Source: Scatophagus argus
Taxonomy: Eukaryota; Chordata; Actinopteri; Scatophagidae
Assembly: GCF_020382885.2 (NCBI RefSeq)
Contig: NC_058511.1
Location: 21,132,504-21,196,503 of the forward strand
Length of the DNA stretch: 64,000 bases
Direction of reading: 5' to 3'
Below are positions 22,985 to 33,693 of the stretch, one piece after another. A program made the translations under genes and the position numbers. The notes beneath the pieces were generated by a model that was not told where the DNA came from, did not search any database, and saw only the letters and a list, made by a program, of their open reading frames with translations. Positions within the stretch are counted from its first letter, which is position 1; every line of letters begins with the position of its first letter.

Positions 22985-23400
22985 CGAATGCAACTGGACT
23001 TAGTTATTTGTCTTTGAAGACGTTTCACCTCTCATCCAAGAGGCTTCATCAGTTCATGCTCGCTTGACTAGGCTGGAACTAGTCCAACTAGCTGGTGTGG
23101 AAACCCAGGTATTTAACCTCTGTGGAGGCATTCACATGGCCAGTGGCTCGTTTAGTGCCCCATTGTGCCAAACGCCAGTCGTTGAAAGACAGTCGTTGGG
23201 GATGGTAAAGTTGGTTTCGACTTCGTTAATGCTCTATTGTGTTGACATTAACGACAGTCGTTAGAGTCACATGGGGTCCTTTGTGAATGGCAGTTGTTCT
23301 TAGAGGCTAAGTTGTTGAATCTCCTGGGAAGAGATGAAAGGGCAGCATTGTAAATTGGAGATAGGTGGTGCCGCAGACCTCCCTCTCTGTTGAGAGATGG
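22985..23400 (-). mobile_element. Penelope-like element end fragment
   Basis: GTCTTTGAAGACGTTTCACC and TCTCATCCAAGAGGCTTC are hallmark end sequences of vertebrate Penelope-like elements. The same landmarks occur at 37240-37300 next to a recognisable Penelope RT. Only the terminal part is present here; 23400-23925 has no assignable content. Confidence 0.7.
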
Positions 23401-23927
23401 TTTTTCTAATTTCACATAGGCTTTTTTTTACTCCAGATAAAAATTGCAGGAAGTGGCTCAGACACAGAGGTTTTCAAAATAAAAATTTCAAACATGTTTT
23501 GAGATCTACTAAGGAATGTTCCCAGCCTACACACAGCACACTCACACACACACTGATTTTCAAAATAAAAGACTCAATCCTATTATCAGACATGTCAGTG
23601 ATTATTTCCAACCCACCCAGACACACAGACACTCTTGCACAGACACACGCCCATTTTCAAATTAGACGCCTCAAAATCATTACAGAGCTAACCAGCGCTA
23701 GCAACCCATACACATTATACATCAAATCGACCGGCGTGCTGAGTAGAAGTGTGTTCAGTAAGTCTCTTATTGACTTATTTCAGTTTTCACTTTACAAGAT
23801 GCACGTGAAAAATGCATGTGCATCAAAAGACGTGTGCAGGCAGGGTCCTGGCGAGCACCATTGGCCCACTCAAAATTGGTTGTGAAGAAATTTTCTAGTT
23901 AGTATTATTATCTGTTACCTATTATCT

Positions 23928-24006
23928 GTTGTGAGGTGAGCTCACTACAGAGGTGAGCTCACCTCACAACGGGATCAATAAAGTATCTGTCTATCTATCT
24001 ATCTAC
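23928..24006 (+). mobile_element. LINE 3' tail with perfect 18-bp hairpin
   Basis: GTTGTGAGGTGAGCTCAC (23928-23945) and its exact reverse complement (23953-23970) are separated by 7 nt. They are followed by GGGATCAATAAAGTATC and CTAT repeats, the same tail type as the LINE at 9365-10148. This could be the 3' stem-loop a LINE RT recognises. 24010-24920 shows no gene. Confidence 0.65.
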
Positions 24007-24924
24007 AGTCGAAGTAGATAGGTGTTGCACTGGTGCTGGTATCTCATAATCAGCTAACTTCCTATCCAAAGCCTCGTAGTTAGCTAATGTGTAGGTTAGG
24101 TATAAATGTTTATGTCAGTATAACTACCTTGTCCTCTGATGCTATGGACCAACTGTCTTCAGTGATTAGCAATGAACTCAGTTATAGCATCTCTCAGAGA
24201 AAGTGAGACACTCATCTGTCCTCTAAAACAAGTTATGTTGCACAACTGAAATGCATATATCTAACCAACTTTCCTCATGAAACTGGGTTAGACTTGAAGG
24301 ATCAATCTGTGTGACATTCAGAACAAACTGAAAGAGTTGTTCTTCTGTCAGTGACACTTTTTTTTTTTTATCTCCCAGTTCCCCAAAGTCTGGTGGGATA
24401 GATCTCCAGACCCCACAGCAGCCCTGCACAGGATGAACAGTAATAGATAATGGTTAGATGGAAGGAAATCCCCATAAACATAAACTCCAACCTCCATAGA
24501 CTGTACCTCTGCTTTTTTCTTTATTGTGTATTGTCTTGATGTCTTGATGGATGAACTTTAATAATTAGTGAGGCTGCTTTCAATAATTTAAATCTTTCCA
24601 TTGTCACATTGTCACTACAGCAAATAACGCAGTCCAATTTCCAAACTGGAGTGAATGTGACCTTGTGAATGAAGAACACAGAATGGTAAATAACATCTTG
24701 AGACCAAGCCTGTCTTTGTGTTGGGAGATTTAAATAAACAATGAAGTTAAAATCTGTGTAAAGCAACAATAACTGGGTTGAGTTCATCACACCACAGCAA
24801 AATGTGTACGTACGTGTAACAACATAGTCAAGTTTGATGAATAAAAATATTGCATAACAACATAAAACACGGCTTCACGAACATGAAATAATAAGCAGTA
24901 TTCTCTGCTCTAAAGCCTCCAAAA

Positions 24925-25629
24925 CCATGCTCAGTCGTGGGAAAGGTGCTACCAGAAATGCTGCAGAAATGGCTGCCCTTCTTGAAGGTTCTCCCCTCTC
25001 CACAGAGCAACACTGGAGCTCTGTCAGAGTGACCGCTGGGTTGTTGGTCATCTCTCTGACTAAGACCCTTCTACTCCGATCATTCAGTTTAGTTTGGCGG
25101 CCAGCTTTAGGAAGTGTCCTGGTGGTTCTTCCACTTACAGATTATGGAGGCCACTGTGGCAGAAATCTTTCTGTACCCTTTCACAGGTCTGTGCTTCAAC
25201 ACAATCCTGTCTCAGAGGTCTACAGACAATTCCTTTGACTTCATGGCTTGGTTTGTGCTCTGATATGAAATGCCAACTGTGAGGGCTTATATATTTCCAA
25301 ATCATGCCCAGTCAATTTACCACAGTGAATTTACCACAGGTGGACTCAACTCAAGTTGTAGAAACCTCTGAAGGATGATCAATGGAAACAGGATGCACCT
25401 GAGCTCAGTGTCATGGCAAAGGGTGTGAATACTTATGTACATGTTATATTTTTTGTTTTTATTTTTAATAAATTTGCAAAAAAAATCAAGCAAACTTGTT
25501 TCACTTTGTGGTGTTTTGTGTAGAAATTTGAGGGAAAAAAATGAATTTAATCCATTTTGGAATGAGACTGTAACATAACAAAATGCGGAAAAAGTGAAAT
25601 GGTGGGGATGCTTTCCGGATGCACTGTAT
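24925..25629 (-). mobile_element. Tc1-like transposon, one end with TIR
   Basis: The right end GCTTTCCGGATGCACTGTA (25611-25629) is the terminal inverted repeat of a widespread Tc1-like family. Inside are scrambled transposase remnants on the minus strand (for example the complement of TCTCTGACTAAGACCCTTCT, 25054 onward) and the subterminal GGTGTGAATACTTATGTAC. The left TIR and about half the transposase are missing. Confidence 0.75.
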
Positions 25630-25692
25630 TATCCTTAAATGTAGCAGCGCAATCAACTGAACAATTGATAAACTACAAAGTCAGTAACACAC

Positions 25693-27647
25693 TGTTGGGA
25701 TCTCTGGTCATGTGCTCTGGAGAACAATAGAGAGGCCTACATGTGACCCATAAAGCCTGACTTAGAGTGACTAACCGTTAGAAATCTATTTTATGGCGTA
25801 CGCCTAGTCATAAATTCCTGAGTTCGAACCCCGAACGAGCACAGACATTGGCTGTGTGCCAGCCATCCCTAAGGAATCTACGGTGACGTCACTCAGGTAA
25901 TAAAAGGTCACTGCGACCATCACCCTTCGCTTTTTCCCCGTGCGTGCTGTGACAGTGAGAGCTTCTCCAGGCTCTCCAAGTGTCCAAACCGCCAAAAGGG
26001 AGCAACAATCAAACGTTTTGATTAACATCATTTTAGATCCCGGGTCACAGTTCTGCAACTCGCAGGCCGAGAAACAGACTGCTGTATTTTTTTCCTGTAA
26101 CTTTTCCTTTTTTCTTTTACCGACGTGGATTGCTGGGCAATCAGCTGATCGCACGTTAACGAGCCGCGGGCCGACTTTGTTAAGGACGAAACAAAGTTTG
26201 TTAACTTTTTCATCGGTGATTTTCTCCGCTGCCGCCGAGAGATCAACACTCCGCATCATCAGAATAACGGACCGCCAGCATCCCGCCGAGGACGACGCTG
26301 CGAACGTTTAAGCGGATCATTATTTCAAACTCCGAATGGTCGGAGCAACGCTAAGTAAGAGGCTTATGTCTGGGCAGAGATAGTGTAACGTAGGGTTGTT
26401 TACACATGATTTCTGTAACTTTTAAGTGCTGCATTCATTGATCTTGTTTTCCAATCGGTCATTTCCGCCGTTTCAGCGAGACAGCGCGTTCACCGGTTAA
26501 AGGACCAATAGTTGAGCAGATAAGCTCCGGTTTACTGACTCCGCTATTGTGTGGTGACACGCGAGTTTCTAAAGAATTAGAGTGGATTATTTTATTGGGT
26601 TGTGTTTCTTGTATTTTCATTTCTATCTTTCCTCACACTCTTCTTTCTGAACGGTGAGGCGAAAGTCCGAGCACGCGATCACGAACCGTAACCAAGGGGT
26701 ACGTGGCGCTCAAAGGCTTCCGCCCATTGTTCCCTTCTGTGACCACATAAGCAACATCACGTTGGTTATCACCATCTTGGCTCTGAATAATACGGCCGGC
26801 GTATTCTTCTGCAGTCATTTTGGGTTTTGCTGAGTCATCACATGCGTGTGACTAGTTTTGTTTGCTGAGTCATCCTTTATGTGGTTGTTCATCCTGGTGT
26901 GCTGACCCCTCCTCATGTAGTCCTCCACCATTTTGGTTGTAGTTTCCCCACTCGCCATTCTGGTTGTAGCTCCTCCCCTCATGTGGCCATCCGCCATCTC
27001 AATTGTAGTCAGCCACTAGCTTGTTGTTAGCTGCTATCTTGTTAGCTGCTATCTTGCTAACCGCCATTTTGTTTGTTTTTAGCCTGTAGCTTGTTAGCCA
27101 CCCTCTGGCTAGCTTGCTAACCGCCATCTTGTTTGTTTTTAGCCACTAGCTTGTTAGCCGCTACCTGGCTAGCTTGTTAGCCTCCATACCTTTGTTGTCA
27201 TCTGTCTCTCTCACACACACCCACACACACACACACTCCTGTATATAGATATACTCTTGTTGCTGTACCTGTGTTATCTTAGTTGATAGTTAATGTGTGT
27301 TTATAAAACTTGGATTATAATAGTGTTTATTACAAAGTGATGCTTATCTATGGATGGTTGTTGCTGTTTAATAAATCCTGTTATAGTCTAACCTGTCGTT
27401 GTCTGTGGTTGTTGTGTATGTACTTGTAATACCAGCTGAATTCATGACAGCCAGTGCTCGGAATCATCCTTCACAATTTTAAGAGACTGTTTTCCCATTA
27501 ATTAATTTGGCTATTGGTCCCTGGTGACAGGGTGGTGCCCCGATATTTATGTGTATTAAGCATACACTGATTTTACTTTGATGATTATTTTCCATAATCA
27601 TTGACTCTTTGCCAATAACCAAATTGCTCCTAGTAAGTCGCACAACA
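25693..27647 (+). repeat. 5' LTR
   Basis: TGTTG...CAACA termini. Likely promoter: GTATATAGATATAC near 27240. Likely poly(A) signal: AATAAATCC near 27370. A minisatellite-like block at about 26930-27190 repeats TTGTTAGCCGCTA and CCGCCATCTTG units. Small ORFs within the LTR recur in all copies only because the LTR recurs. Confidence 0.95.
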
Positions 27648-27651
27648 TCAT

Positions 27652-27670
27652 TGGTGCCCCGTGTGAGGCT
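27652..27670 (+). promoter_or_regulatory. Primer-binding-site candidate and duplicated leader
   Basis: TGGTGCCCCGTGTGAGG lies 4 nt after the last base shared by the LTRs, the expected place for a tRNA primer site. I could not assign the tRNA. The following leader is duplicated: about 27661-27711 and 27755-27812 share the GTGAG...TGTCT...AGCTGTGTTA pattern. The second copy creates a splice-donor-like CAGGTGAGT near 27760. Confidence 0.5.
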
Positions 27671-28275
27671 GTCTTATTCTAGCTGTGTTACAGTATAAAC
27701 ACAATAACAAAAAAAGGCAAAACCAAACTTTTCCATGGGTCCACCAACATAATTGGGTTCCCAGGTGAGTTTGTCTAATTCCAGCTGTGTTATAGTATCA
27801 CCACAGTAACCTGCTGCTGACGGTTTAGAGAATTTCTTTTCTTTGTGTTGTTTATGATTCTCCTTATTCTCCTCTTTTCTCAGAATTAGAGTGAAGAAGC
27901 CGTCCCCTGCAATTTTAATTGTTAACTATTAATTACGGGTACTAAGAGTATTGGTTGTGTTGTGTTGTGATTGCACTAAGAGGTGCCATAGATTGGATAG
28001 TGGATTACATAGGTTAAGTAGCAGAACACAGACCGTGTTCTCTTGCTTTCCTGGATCTGTGAGTCCTGTTTTGACGTGCACTAACTCCTTTAGCATAAGG
28101 TATAGTGCTCCTGTGTAACTTCAGTTACGACTACTTAGCAGCCATAGTTAGCCTAGCACATTGTTGATTTGTGTTGGTTTTGTAAGCCACAGGTTGAAGC
28201 CCACCTGTGCAACTTAAACTTGCTTAGCGTAGCAGTTTTGTGGTTTTTGTTTTGTCTGTTCAGTGGAAAGACAAA

Positions 28276-30042
28276 ATGAGCAATAGGGATTTCCACACCC
28301 CAGGAGCTAGAGGCTCCCAAGAGGCAGATGACCTGGACATGCAGGCCACAGTCACTGGCCTCGTGAAATTGGCAGTTAATGTCATGAGTGACCTGAACAG
28401 CTACAACGCTAGCACCTGTGATAAGAAAATACAGGAAGTGGTCACTTGTCACTTGTCCCTCATTTCTCAGATGCTCAGTCAGGTAACAATGCTTTATCAC
28501 CGTAAAGCCCAGTTACAAGCTGCAGAGTATATGGAGCAGATTACAGTGTTGCAGACCGGCTATCATGCTGAGCAACACAAAAACTTGATCCTACAGCAAG
28601 AGGTTAAGGACCTTAGGGATCAGCTGATTGAAGTTAAGGAGGAAAATGCGACCATCCAGCAGGATTGTCCTTATTTAAATTTGCAGCTCCAAACGACGGA
28701 GGATCAGGTGAAAGCAGCCTTGATCCCTGATCCGTCTGATATTGGTTCTGACCCAGATGCAGCCCCTGTCCCAGTAGAGATGGTTAAAACGCGAACGGCG
28801 GACACCATGGAGGACAAGCTGCGGGCTGAACGACAGGCATCCCGAGCACGGATAGCCACCATATGTCAGGAGCTTGAGGGTGCTCGACAGACAGTTCGAG
28901 CCACACCCGCTGATCTGAGGACAGTTAGTGGAGAGGTAGTAGCCCCTACTGAGATGCCCGACATGATCATTCTTGACCAGTACACTCCTCCACTGGTCCA
29001 CCATAGGCATGGGAATGCCTCAGGCACAAGAAGTGCAACTTCATCAGCTCTCCAGCGCTCCATACCTGACTTTGCCAAAGGAAGAACCTCCCTGGAGAAA
29101 GGTGGACATCAGCCATACCCCTTGAGAGACGACAGGGACTTTGGCCCCACACCGGCCGACATGCCATACCTAGGGCGCCGCTCACGCCCTCACTTTGACC
29201 AAACCCCTTCTCTGCAACGAAGGAGTAGTCATGGTCCTTCCCACCAGGATTTGAGGAATCCAGAATCCTCAGACGACTCTGACGACGCCAGCACCTACTA
29301 CCAACAGGGTCTGCGCATACGTCAGCTTGAATCTCTTGCAAGAGACATAGAGAGCTTTGACCCCAGGAACCAGGAGTCATCCATCGATGACTACTTGAGG
29401 GAGGTAGATCGCTGTCTCCTTGATCTTCCCCATGCGTCTGCCCGGGAGAAACTTCGCTTGATCTGGAAAACCACCTCCAGGAGCGTCCGTGTCTTCATGG
29501 AGACTCTCCCACCAAGAACCAGAGACCATTACTCAGCGCTCTGCCGAGCCCTGCGGGAAGAATACTCCCACTATACAGACCATGCTTCCGCCACTCTTGA
29601 TGCTTTTGCTGTCACGCAGAAGAAACTTGAGCCTCCCTGGGATTATTACAGGCGTCTCAGAGCAGCATATTTCCAAGGGCGTAATGCGCCTGGATTAGAG
29701 GAAGAGCATGCTTTCAAATCTCTCTTCCTTCATAACCTGCATGAGAGCGTACGCTACGACGTGACCATGCACTGCCGCACTAACAACCTCAACATGCAGG
29801 AGATGAGGCGGTACGCGCAGCTGGAATGGGAAACACGAGTACGCCCAGTAGGACAGCTGACAGCAGTGCCAGGGTACTGGAGATCCAGCCGTCCGCCACT
29901 GCAGAGGTGGCACTGGAAGGCAGCAAGATGCCTCGTGCCCAGATGCAAACGGGACCAGGTCCCCCGGCATACCAATCACTCCGCCCACAGGGTGGACACC
30001 CCAGTCAGAGGACCAACAGTCCTAACTGGTCACAAAACCTGA
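28276..30042 (+). CDS. Gag-like polyprotein of the LTR retrotransposon
   Basis: An open frame of 588 residues from ATG 28276 (context ACAAAATGA). The N-terminal third is rich in coiled-coil-like heptads (about 90-190, including LQLQTTEDQVKAAL). The middle is polar and proline-rich. The capsid-like domain (about residues 365-540) has ESFDPRNQESSIDDYLREVD, REKLRLIWKTTSRSVRVFME, YYRRLRAAYFQGRNAPGLE and FKSLFLHNLHESVRYDV, the pattern of retrotransposon gag proteins in fish. No zinc knuckle is visible. It packages element RNA into particles. The last roughly 70 residues after ETRVRPVGQL look out of frame, and a better C-terminus continues in the -1 frame. Confidence 0.85.
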   Translation: MSNRDFHTPGARGSQEADDLDMQATVTGLVKLAVNVMSDLNSYNASTCDKKIQEVVTCHLSLISQMLSQVTMLYHRKAQLQAAEYMEQITVLQTGYHAEQHKNLILQQEVKDLRDQLIEVKEENATIQQDCPYLNLQLQTTEDQVKAALIPDPSDIGSDPDAAPVPVEMVKTRTADTMEDKLRAERQASRARIATICQELEGARQTVRATPADLRTVSGEVVAPTEMPDMIILDQYTPPLVHHRHGNASGTRSATSSALQRSIPDFAKGRTSLEKGGHQPYPLRDDRDFGPTPADMPYLGRRSRPHFDQTPSLQRRSSHGPSHQDLRNPESSDDSDDASTYYQQGLRIRQLESLARDIESFDPRNQESSIDDYLREVDRCLLDLPHASAREKLRLIWKTTSRSVRVFMETLPPRTRDHYSALCRALREEYSHYTDHASATLDAFAVTQKKLEPPWDYYRRLRAAYFQGRNAPGLEEEHAFKSLFLHNLHESVRYDVTMHCRTNNLNMQEMRRYAQLEWETRVRPVGQLTAVPGYWRSSRPPLQRWHWKAARCLVPRCKRDQVPRHTNHSAHRVDTPVRGPTVLTGHKT

Positions 30043-30233
30043 GCCCACCGGCAAAAGACACTCCCCAGCCAGACAGAAAGGGCAGGTTTAAATCCAACTC
30101 CAAACAGGGTAGGAGGTATGGTGGCAAAGCCCCACTTCCATTTAAAGGGGAAGACTTCCAAGAGGAAAGTTTAAAGGAGCTTATAAGGAAGTGTGTGGCT
30201 GAGACGTTCAGATCGACCACTCAGGCCACCTAG
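29826..30233 (+). pseudogene. Gag C-terminal extension in the -1 frame
   Basis: An overlapping open frame with a proline-rich segment (PSQRTNSPNWSQNLSPP) and a basic stretch (DRKGRFKSNSKQGRRYGGK). This is more gag-like than the tail of the upstream frame over the same DNA. Either an indel near 29820-29880 broke gag, or the frames are joined by recoding. The nearby GGGAAAC at 29827 is not in the phase needed for a standard -1 site. Confidence 0.5.
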
Positions 30234-31470
30234 TCACCTAAACATACTCCTAACACCAGAAACCCTGTTCCTTTGACTGTTTTCCTTCTTTATTTTTTTT
30301 TTTGATTTTCGTATAGCATCACCAGCCACGGGAAAGGGGGGGGGTTGATGCTAACACACGCCCTGACTCACCTGTGGTGGTCACCATGGTTACAAAGCCA
30401 CTCTCCAGACACTTCAGCAGGTTGCATATTGGACATCCATGAACAACGACACCAGAGGTTAAATTCAAGGGTGCCTTACCTGCTGTCATTTTTAACCAAC
30501 TATCCTCTGAATCAAGCACAAATTCAGGGAAAGGGGGGTCACCTTTTATGTTCTAATCATCAAGTCAGTTGGATTGAACCAGTCCCTAAATATACTGAAG
30601 GTAATAAATCCCTCCTTATAATTATCATAGACCTCTAGAAATTGGAGCTAGGCTCTGTTTGAATTGTAACTACCATAGACTGGCAGAATGAGCAACTGAA
30701 GTCTGTTTTGAATGTTGGTTTTGGCAAAACAATACACACGTATGTCATCTACACTGGTGTATCCTGAGGGAGACTCCTCATTGTATTTTGAACCTTAACA
30801 CATGTACCTGAACCAGGAATATCCACTGGGTCTGCCCCAGCAGCCATTTGTTAGAGATGTGAAGGATCTCTGTGGTTTGAGAGTTGACTCACCCTAGCAA
30901 ACATGCCAGGGTACCGTGTCTGCAAGAACAGAGGAAAGTGAGATCCTCGCAGAGTGAATTGGCCACCTATGGTTGGTGAATACAGTCACCACAAAGCTCA
31001 TTAGCCTACGACCGGCATGATACAGCCACTAAGCTGCTGGCTACATTAGAATACATAGCCAATTCACTGATACTCCTCCTCTTCTTTCTCCTCTCTTTCT
31101 TTCCTTGGGTACCTACATTGAGCTATGCTCTTTTGAAATTGTGTTAAATGTGTTGTTGAAATGCCAAATAATCATAGTAGAGTTAGTTAGCTCATTATTC
31201 ATATCTGCCCAGACTGTGCCTCAACTCTGTCCAGACATTAAAGCCTCAATGAACTCTAGACATTAAAGCCTCAATGAACTCTGAATTAAAGCCTCAATGA
31301 ACTCTGAGCTAAAGCCTCAATGAACTGTGAACTTTGAACTGTTGATCACTGTGTCTGCTCATCAGCCAACAGGAAGGAAGCCAGAAGGATGACCACCTTC
31401 AGCGCACATGGACCATTCGACCTCAGATAATGTTGCTCTAAAGACCGTGGCCCCTACCCCATTCTTCAGA
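30234..31470 (+). other. Retrotransposon non-coding internal region
   Basis: About 1.24 kb between gag and the polypurine tract. No pol motif (YMDD-type RT, DSG protease, HHCC or DDE integrase) is found in any frame. It holds the tandem repeat at 31230-31330. Confidence 0.7.
31230..31330 (+). repeat. 22-24 bp tandem repeat, 4 units
   Basis: The unit ATTAAAGCCTCAATGAACTC recurs four times with small end changes, about 150-250 bp before the 3' LTR. Confidence 0.9.
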
Positions 31471-31472
31471 CC

Positions 31473-31482
31473 AAAGGGGGGA
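31473..31482 (+). promoter_or_regulatory. Polypurine tract
   Basis: AAAGGGGGGA ends immediately before the TGTTGGG that opens the 3' LTR. This is the standard plus-strand DNA primer position and confirms the element's orientation. Confidence 0.9.
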
Positions 31483-33451
31483 TGTTGGGATCTCTGGTCA
31501 TGTGCTCTGGAGAACAATAGAGAGGCCTACATGTGACCCATAAAGCCTGACTTAGAGTGACTAACCGTTAGAAATCTATTTTATGGCGTACGCCTAGTCA
31601 TAAATTCCTGAGTTCGAACCCCGAACGAGCACAGACATTGGCTGTGTGCCAGCCATCCCTAAGGAATCTACGGTGACGTCACTCAGGTAATAAAAGGTCA
31701 CTGCGACCATCACCCTTCGCTTTTTCCCCGTGCGTGCTGTGACAGTGAGAGCTTCTCCAGGCTCTCCAAGTGTCCAAACCGCCAAAAGGGAGCAACAATC
31801 AAACGTTTTGATTAACATCATTTTAGATCCCGGGTCACAGTTCTGCAACTCGCAGGCCGAGAAACAGACTGCTGTATTTTTTTCCTGTAACTTTTCCTTT
31901 TTTCTTTTACCGACGTGGATCGCTGGGCAATCAGCTGATCGCACGTTAACGAGCCGCGGGCCGACTTTGTTAAGGACGAAACAAAGTTTGTTAACTTTTT
32001 CATCGGTGATTTTCTCCGCTGCCGCCGAGAGATCAACACTCCGCATCATCAGAATAACGGACCGCCAGCATCCCGCCGAGGACGACGCTGCGAACGTTTA
32101 AGCGGATCATTATTTCAAACTCCGAATGATCGGAGCAACGCTAAGTAAGAGGCTTATGTCTGGGCAGAGATAGTGTAACGTAGGGTTGTTTACACATGAT
32201 TTCTGTAACTTTTAAGTGCTGCATTCATTGATCTTGTTTTCCAATCGGTCATTTCCGCCGTTTCAGCGAGACAGCGCGTTCACCGGTTAAAGGACCAATA
32301 GTTGAGCAGATAAGCTCCGGTTTACTGACTCCGCTATTGTGTGGTGACACGCGAGTTTCTAAAGAATTAGAGTGGATTATTTTATTGGGTTGTGTTTCTT
32401 GTATTTTCATTTCTATCTTTCCTCACACTCTTCTTTCTGAACGGTGAGGCGAAAGTCCGAGCACGCGATCACGAACCGTAACCAAGGGGTACGTGGCGCT
32501 CAAAGGCTTCCGCCCATTGTTCCCTTCTGTGACCACATAAGCAACATCACGTTGGTTATCACCATCTTGGCTCTGAATAATACGGCCGGCGTATTCTTCT
32601 GCAGTCATTTTGGGTTTTGCTGAGTCATCACATGCGTGTGACTAGTTTTGTTTGCTGAGTCATCCTTTATGTGGTTGTTCATCCTGGTGTGCTGACCCCT
32701 CCTCATGTAGTCCTCCACCATTTTGGTTGTAGTTTCCCCACTCGCCATTCTGGTTGTAGCTCCTCCCCTCATGTGGCCATCCGCCATCTCAATTGTAGTC
32801 AGCCACTAGCTTGTTGTTAGCTGCTATCTTGTTAGCTGCTATCTTGCTAACCGCCATTTTGATTGTTTTTAGCCTGTAGCTTGTTAGCCACCCTCTGGCT
32901 AGCTTGCTAACCGCCATCTTGTTTGTTTTTAGCCACTAGCTTGTTAGCCGCTACCTGGCTAGCTTGTTAGCCTCCATACCTTTGTTGTCATCTGTCTCTC
33001 TCACACACACCCACACACACACACACTCCTGTATATAGACATACTCTTGTTGCTGTACCTGTGTTATCTTAGTTGATAGTTAATGTGTGTTTATAAAACT
33101 TGGATTATAATAGTGTTTATTACAAAGTGATGCTTATCTATGGATGGTTGTTGCTGTTTAATAAATCCTGTTATAGTCTAACCTGTCGTTGTCTGTGGTT
33201 GTTGTGTATGTACTGGTATTACAAGTATTTCATGATTTCATGAATTCATGACAGCCAGTGCTCGGAATCATCCTTCACAATTTTAAGAGACTGTTTTCCC
33301 ATTAATTAATTTGGCTATTGGTCCCTGGTGACAGGGTGGTGCCCCGATATTTATGTGTATTAAGCATACACTGATTTTACTTTGATGATTATTTTCCATA
33401 ATCATTGACTCTTTGCCAATAACCAAATTGCTCCTACTAAGTCGCACAACA
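31483..33451 (+). repeat. 3' LTR
   Basis: Almost identical to 25693-27647. Visible substitutions relative to the 5' LTR are at 31921, 32129, 32862, 33040 and 33437. A short patch near 33211-33245 differs and adds 14 bp (TTTCATGATTTCATGAATTC). Confidence 0.95.
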
Positions 33452-33590
33452 ACACAAACAGATAATGATAATATAGAGAAGTTCCTTGGTAGATCTGAGA
33501 CACATTACCACTTTACTATGCCACTAAGAAGTTATAACTGGGGGTGTGCCTTAAGCTGGCATAATAGCATAAGCTTAGGGAACGTGTCAT

Positions 33591-33665
33591 ACCAGGGGTG
33601 GGCTATTATTTTTTGCAAGGGCCACATAGACTTCCATAAAAAGCAAAGGGCCACTGATTTTTTTA
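33591..33665 (+). mobile_element. hAT-like terminal scrap
   Basis: CAGGGGTGGGCTATTATT followed by GCAAGGGCCACATAGAC resembles the terminal repeat of Charlie-type hAT elements. Only about 75 bp are present, so the call is weak. Confidence 0.35.
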
Positions 33666-33693
33666 AAAATAAATAAGAGAAATTGAAGACTCA

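Larger units (their letters stand above)
25693..33451 (+). mobile_element. Complete long-LTR retrotransposon, gag-only (non-autonomous)
   Basis: A 7.76-kb element with LTRs of 1955 and 1969 bp, an internal region of 3.8 kb, a primer-site candidate, a gag ORF and a polypurine tract, but no protease, RT, RNase H or integrase. It is flanked by ACAC on both sides (25689-25692 and 33452-33455). The solo LTR of this family shows a 5-bp duplication, so one position may have changed, or the ACAC match may be chance in AC-rich sequence. The LTRs differ at only about five isolated positions plus one short divergent patch, so the insertion is recent. It must borrow pol from a related element. Confidence 0.92.

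Noticed and set aside
23397-23885. 162-codon plus-strand ORF
   Set aside because: Low-complexity, CA-rich composition, no homology recognised, between transposon fragments.
25804-26311. Open frames of 123-151 codons inside the LTRs
   Set aside because: They recur only because the LTR recurs, overlap on both strands, and show no protein family pattern.
28240-28275. Upstream extension of the gag ORF
   Set aside because: It begins at a GTG, not an ATG. The first ATG in frame is 28276, with a better initiation context.
29827-29833. GGGAAAC as a -1 ribosomal frameshift site in gag
   Set aside because: It is in phase with the -1 frame, not with the frame being read, so the tRNA re-pairing rule is not met.
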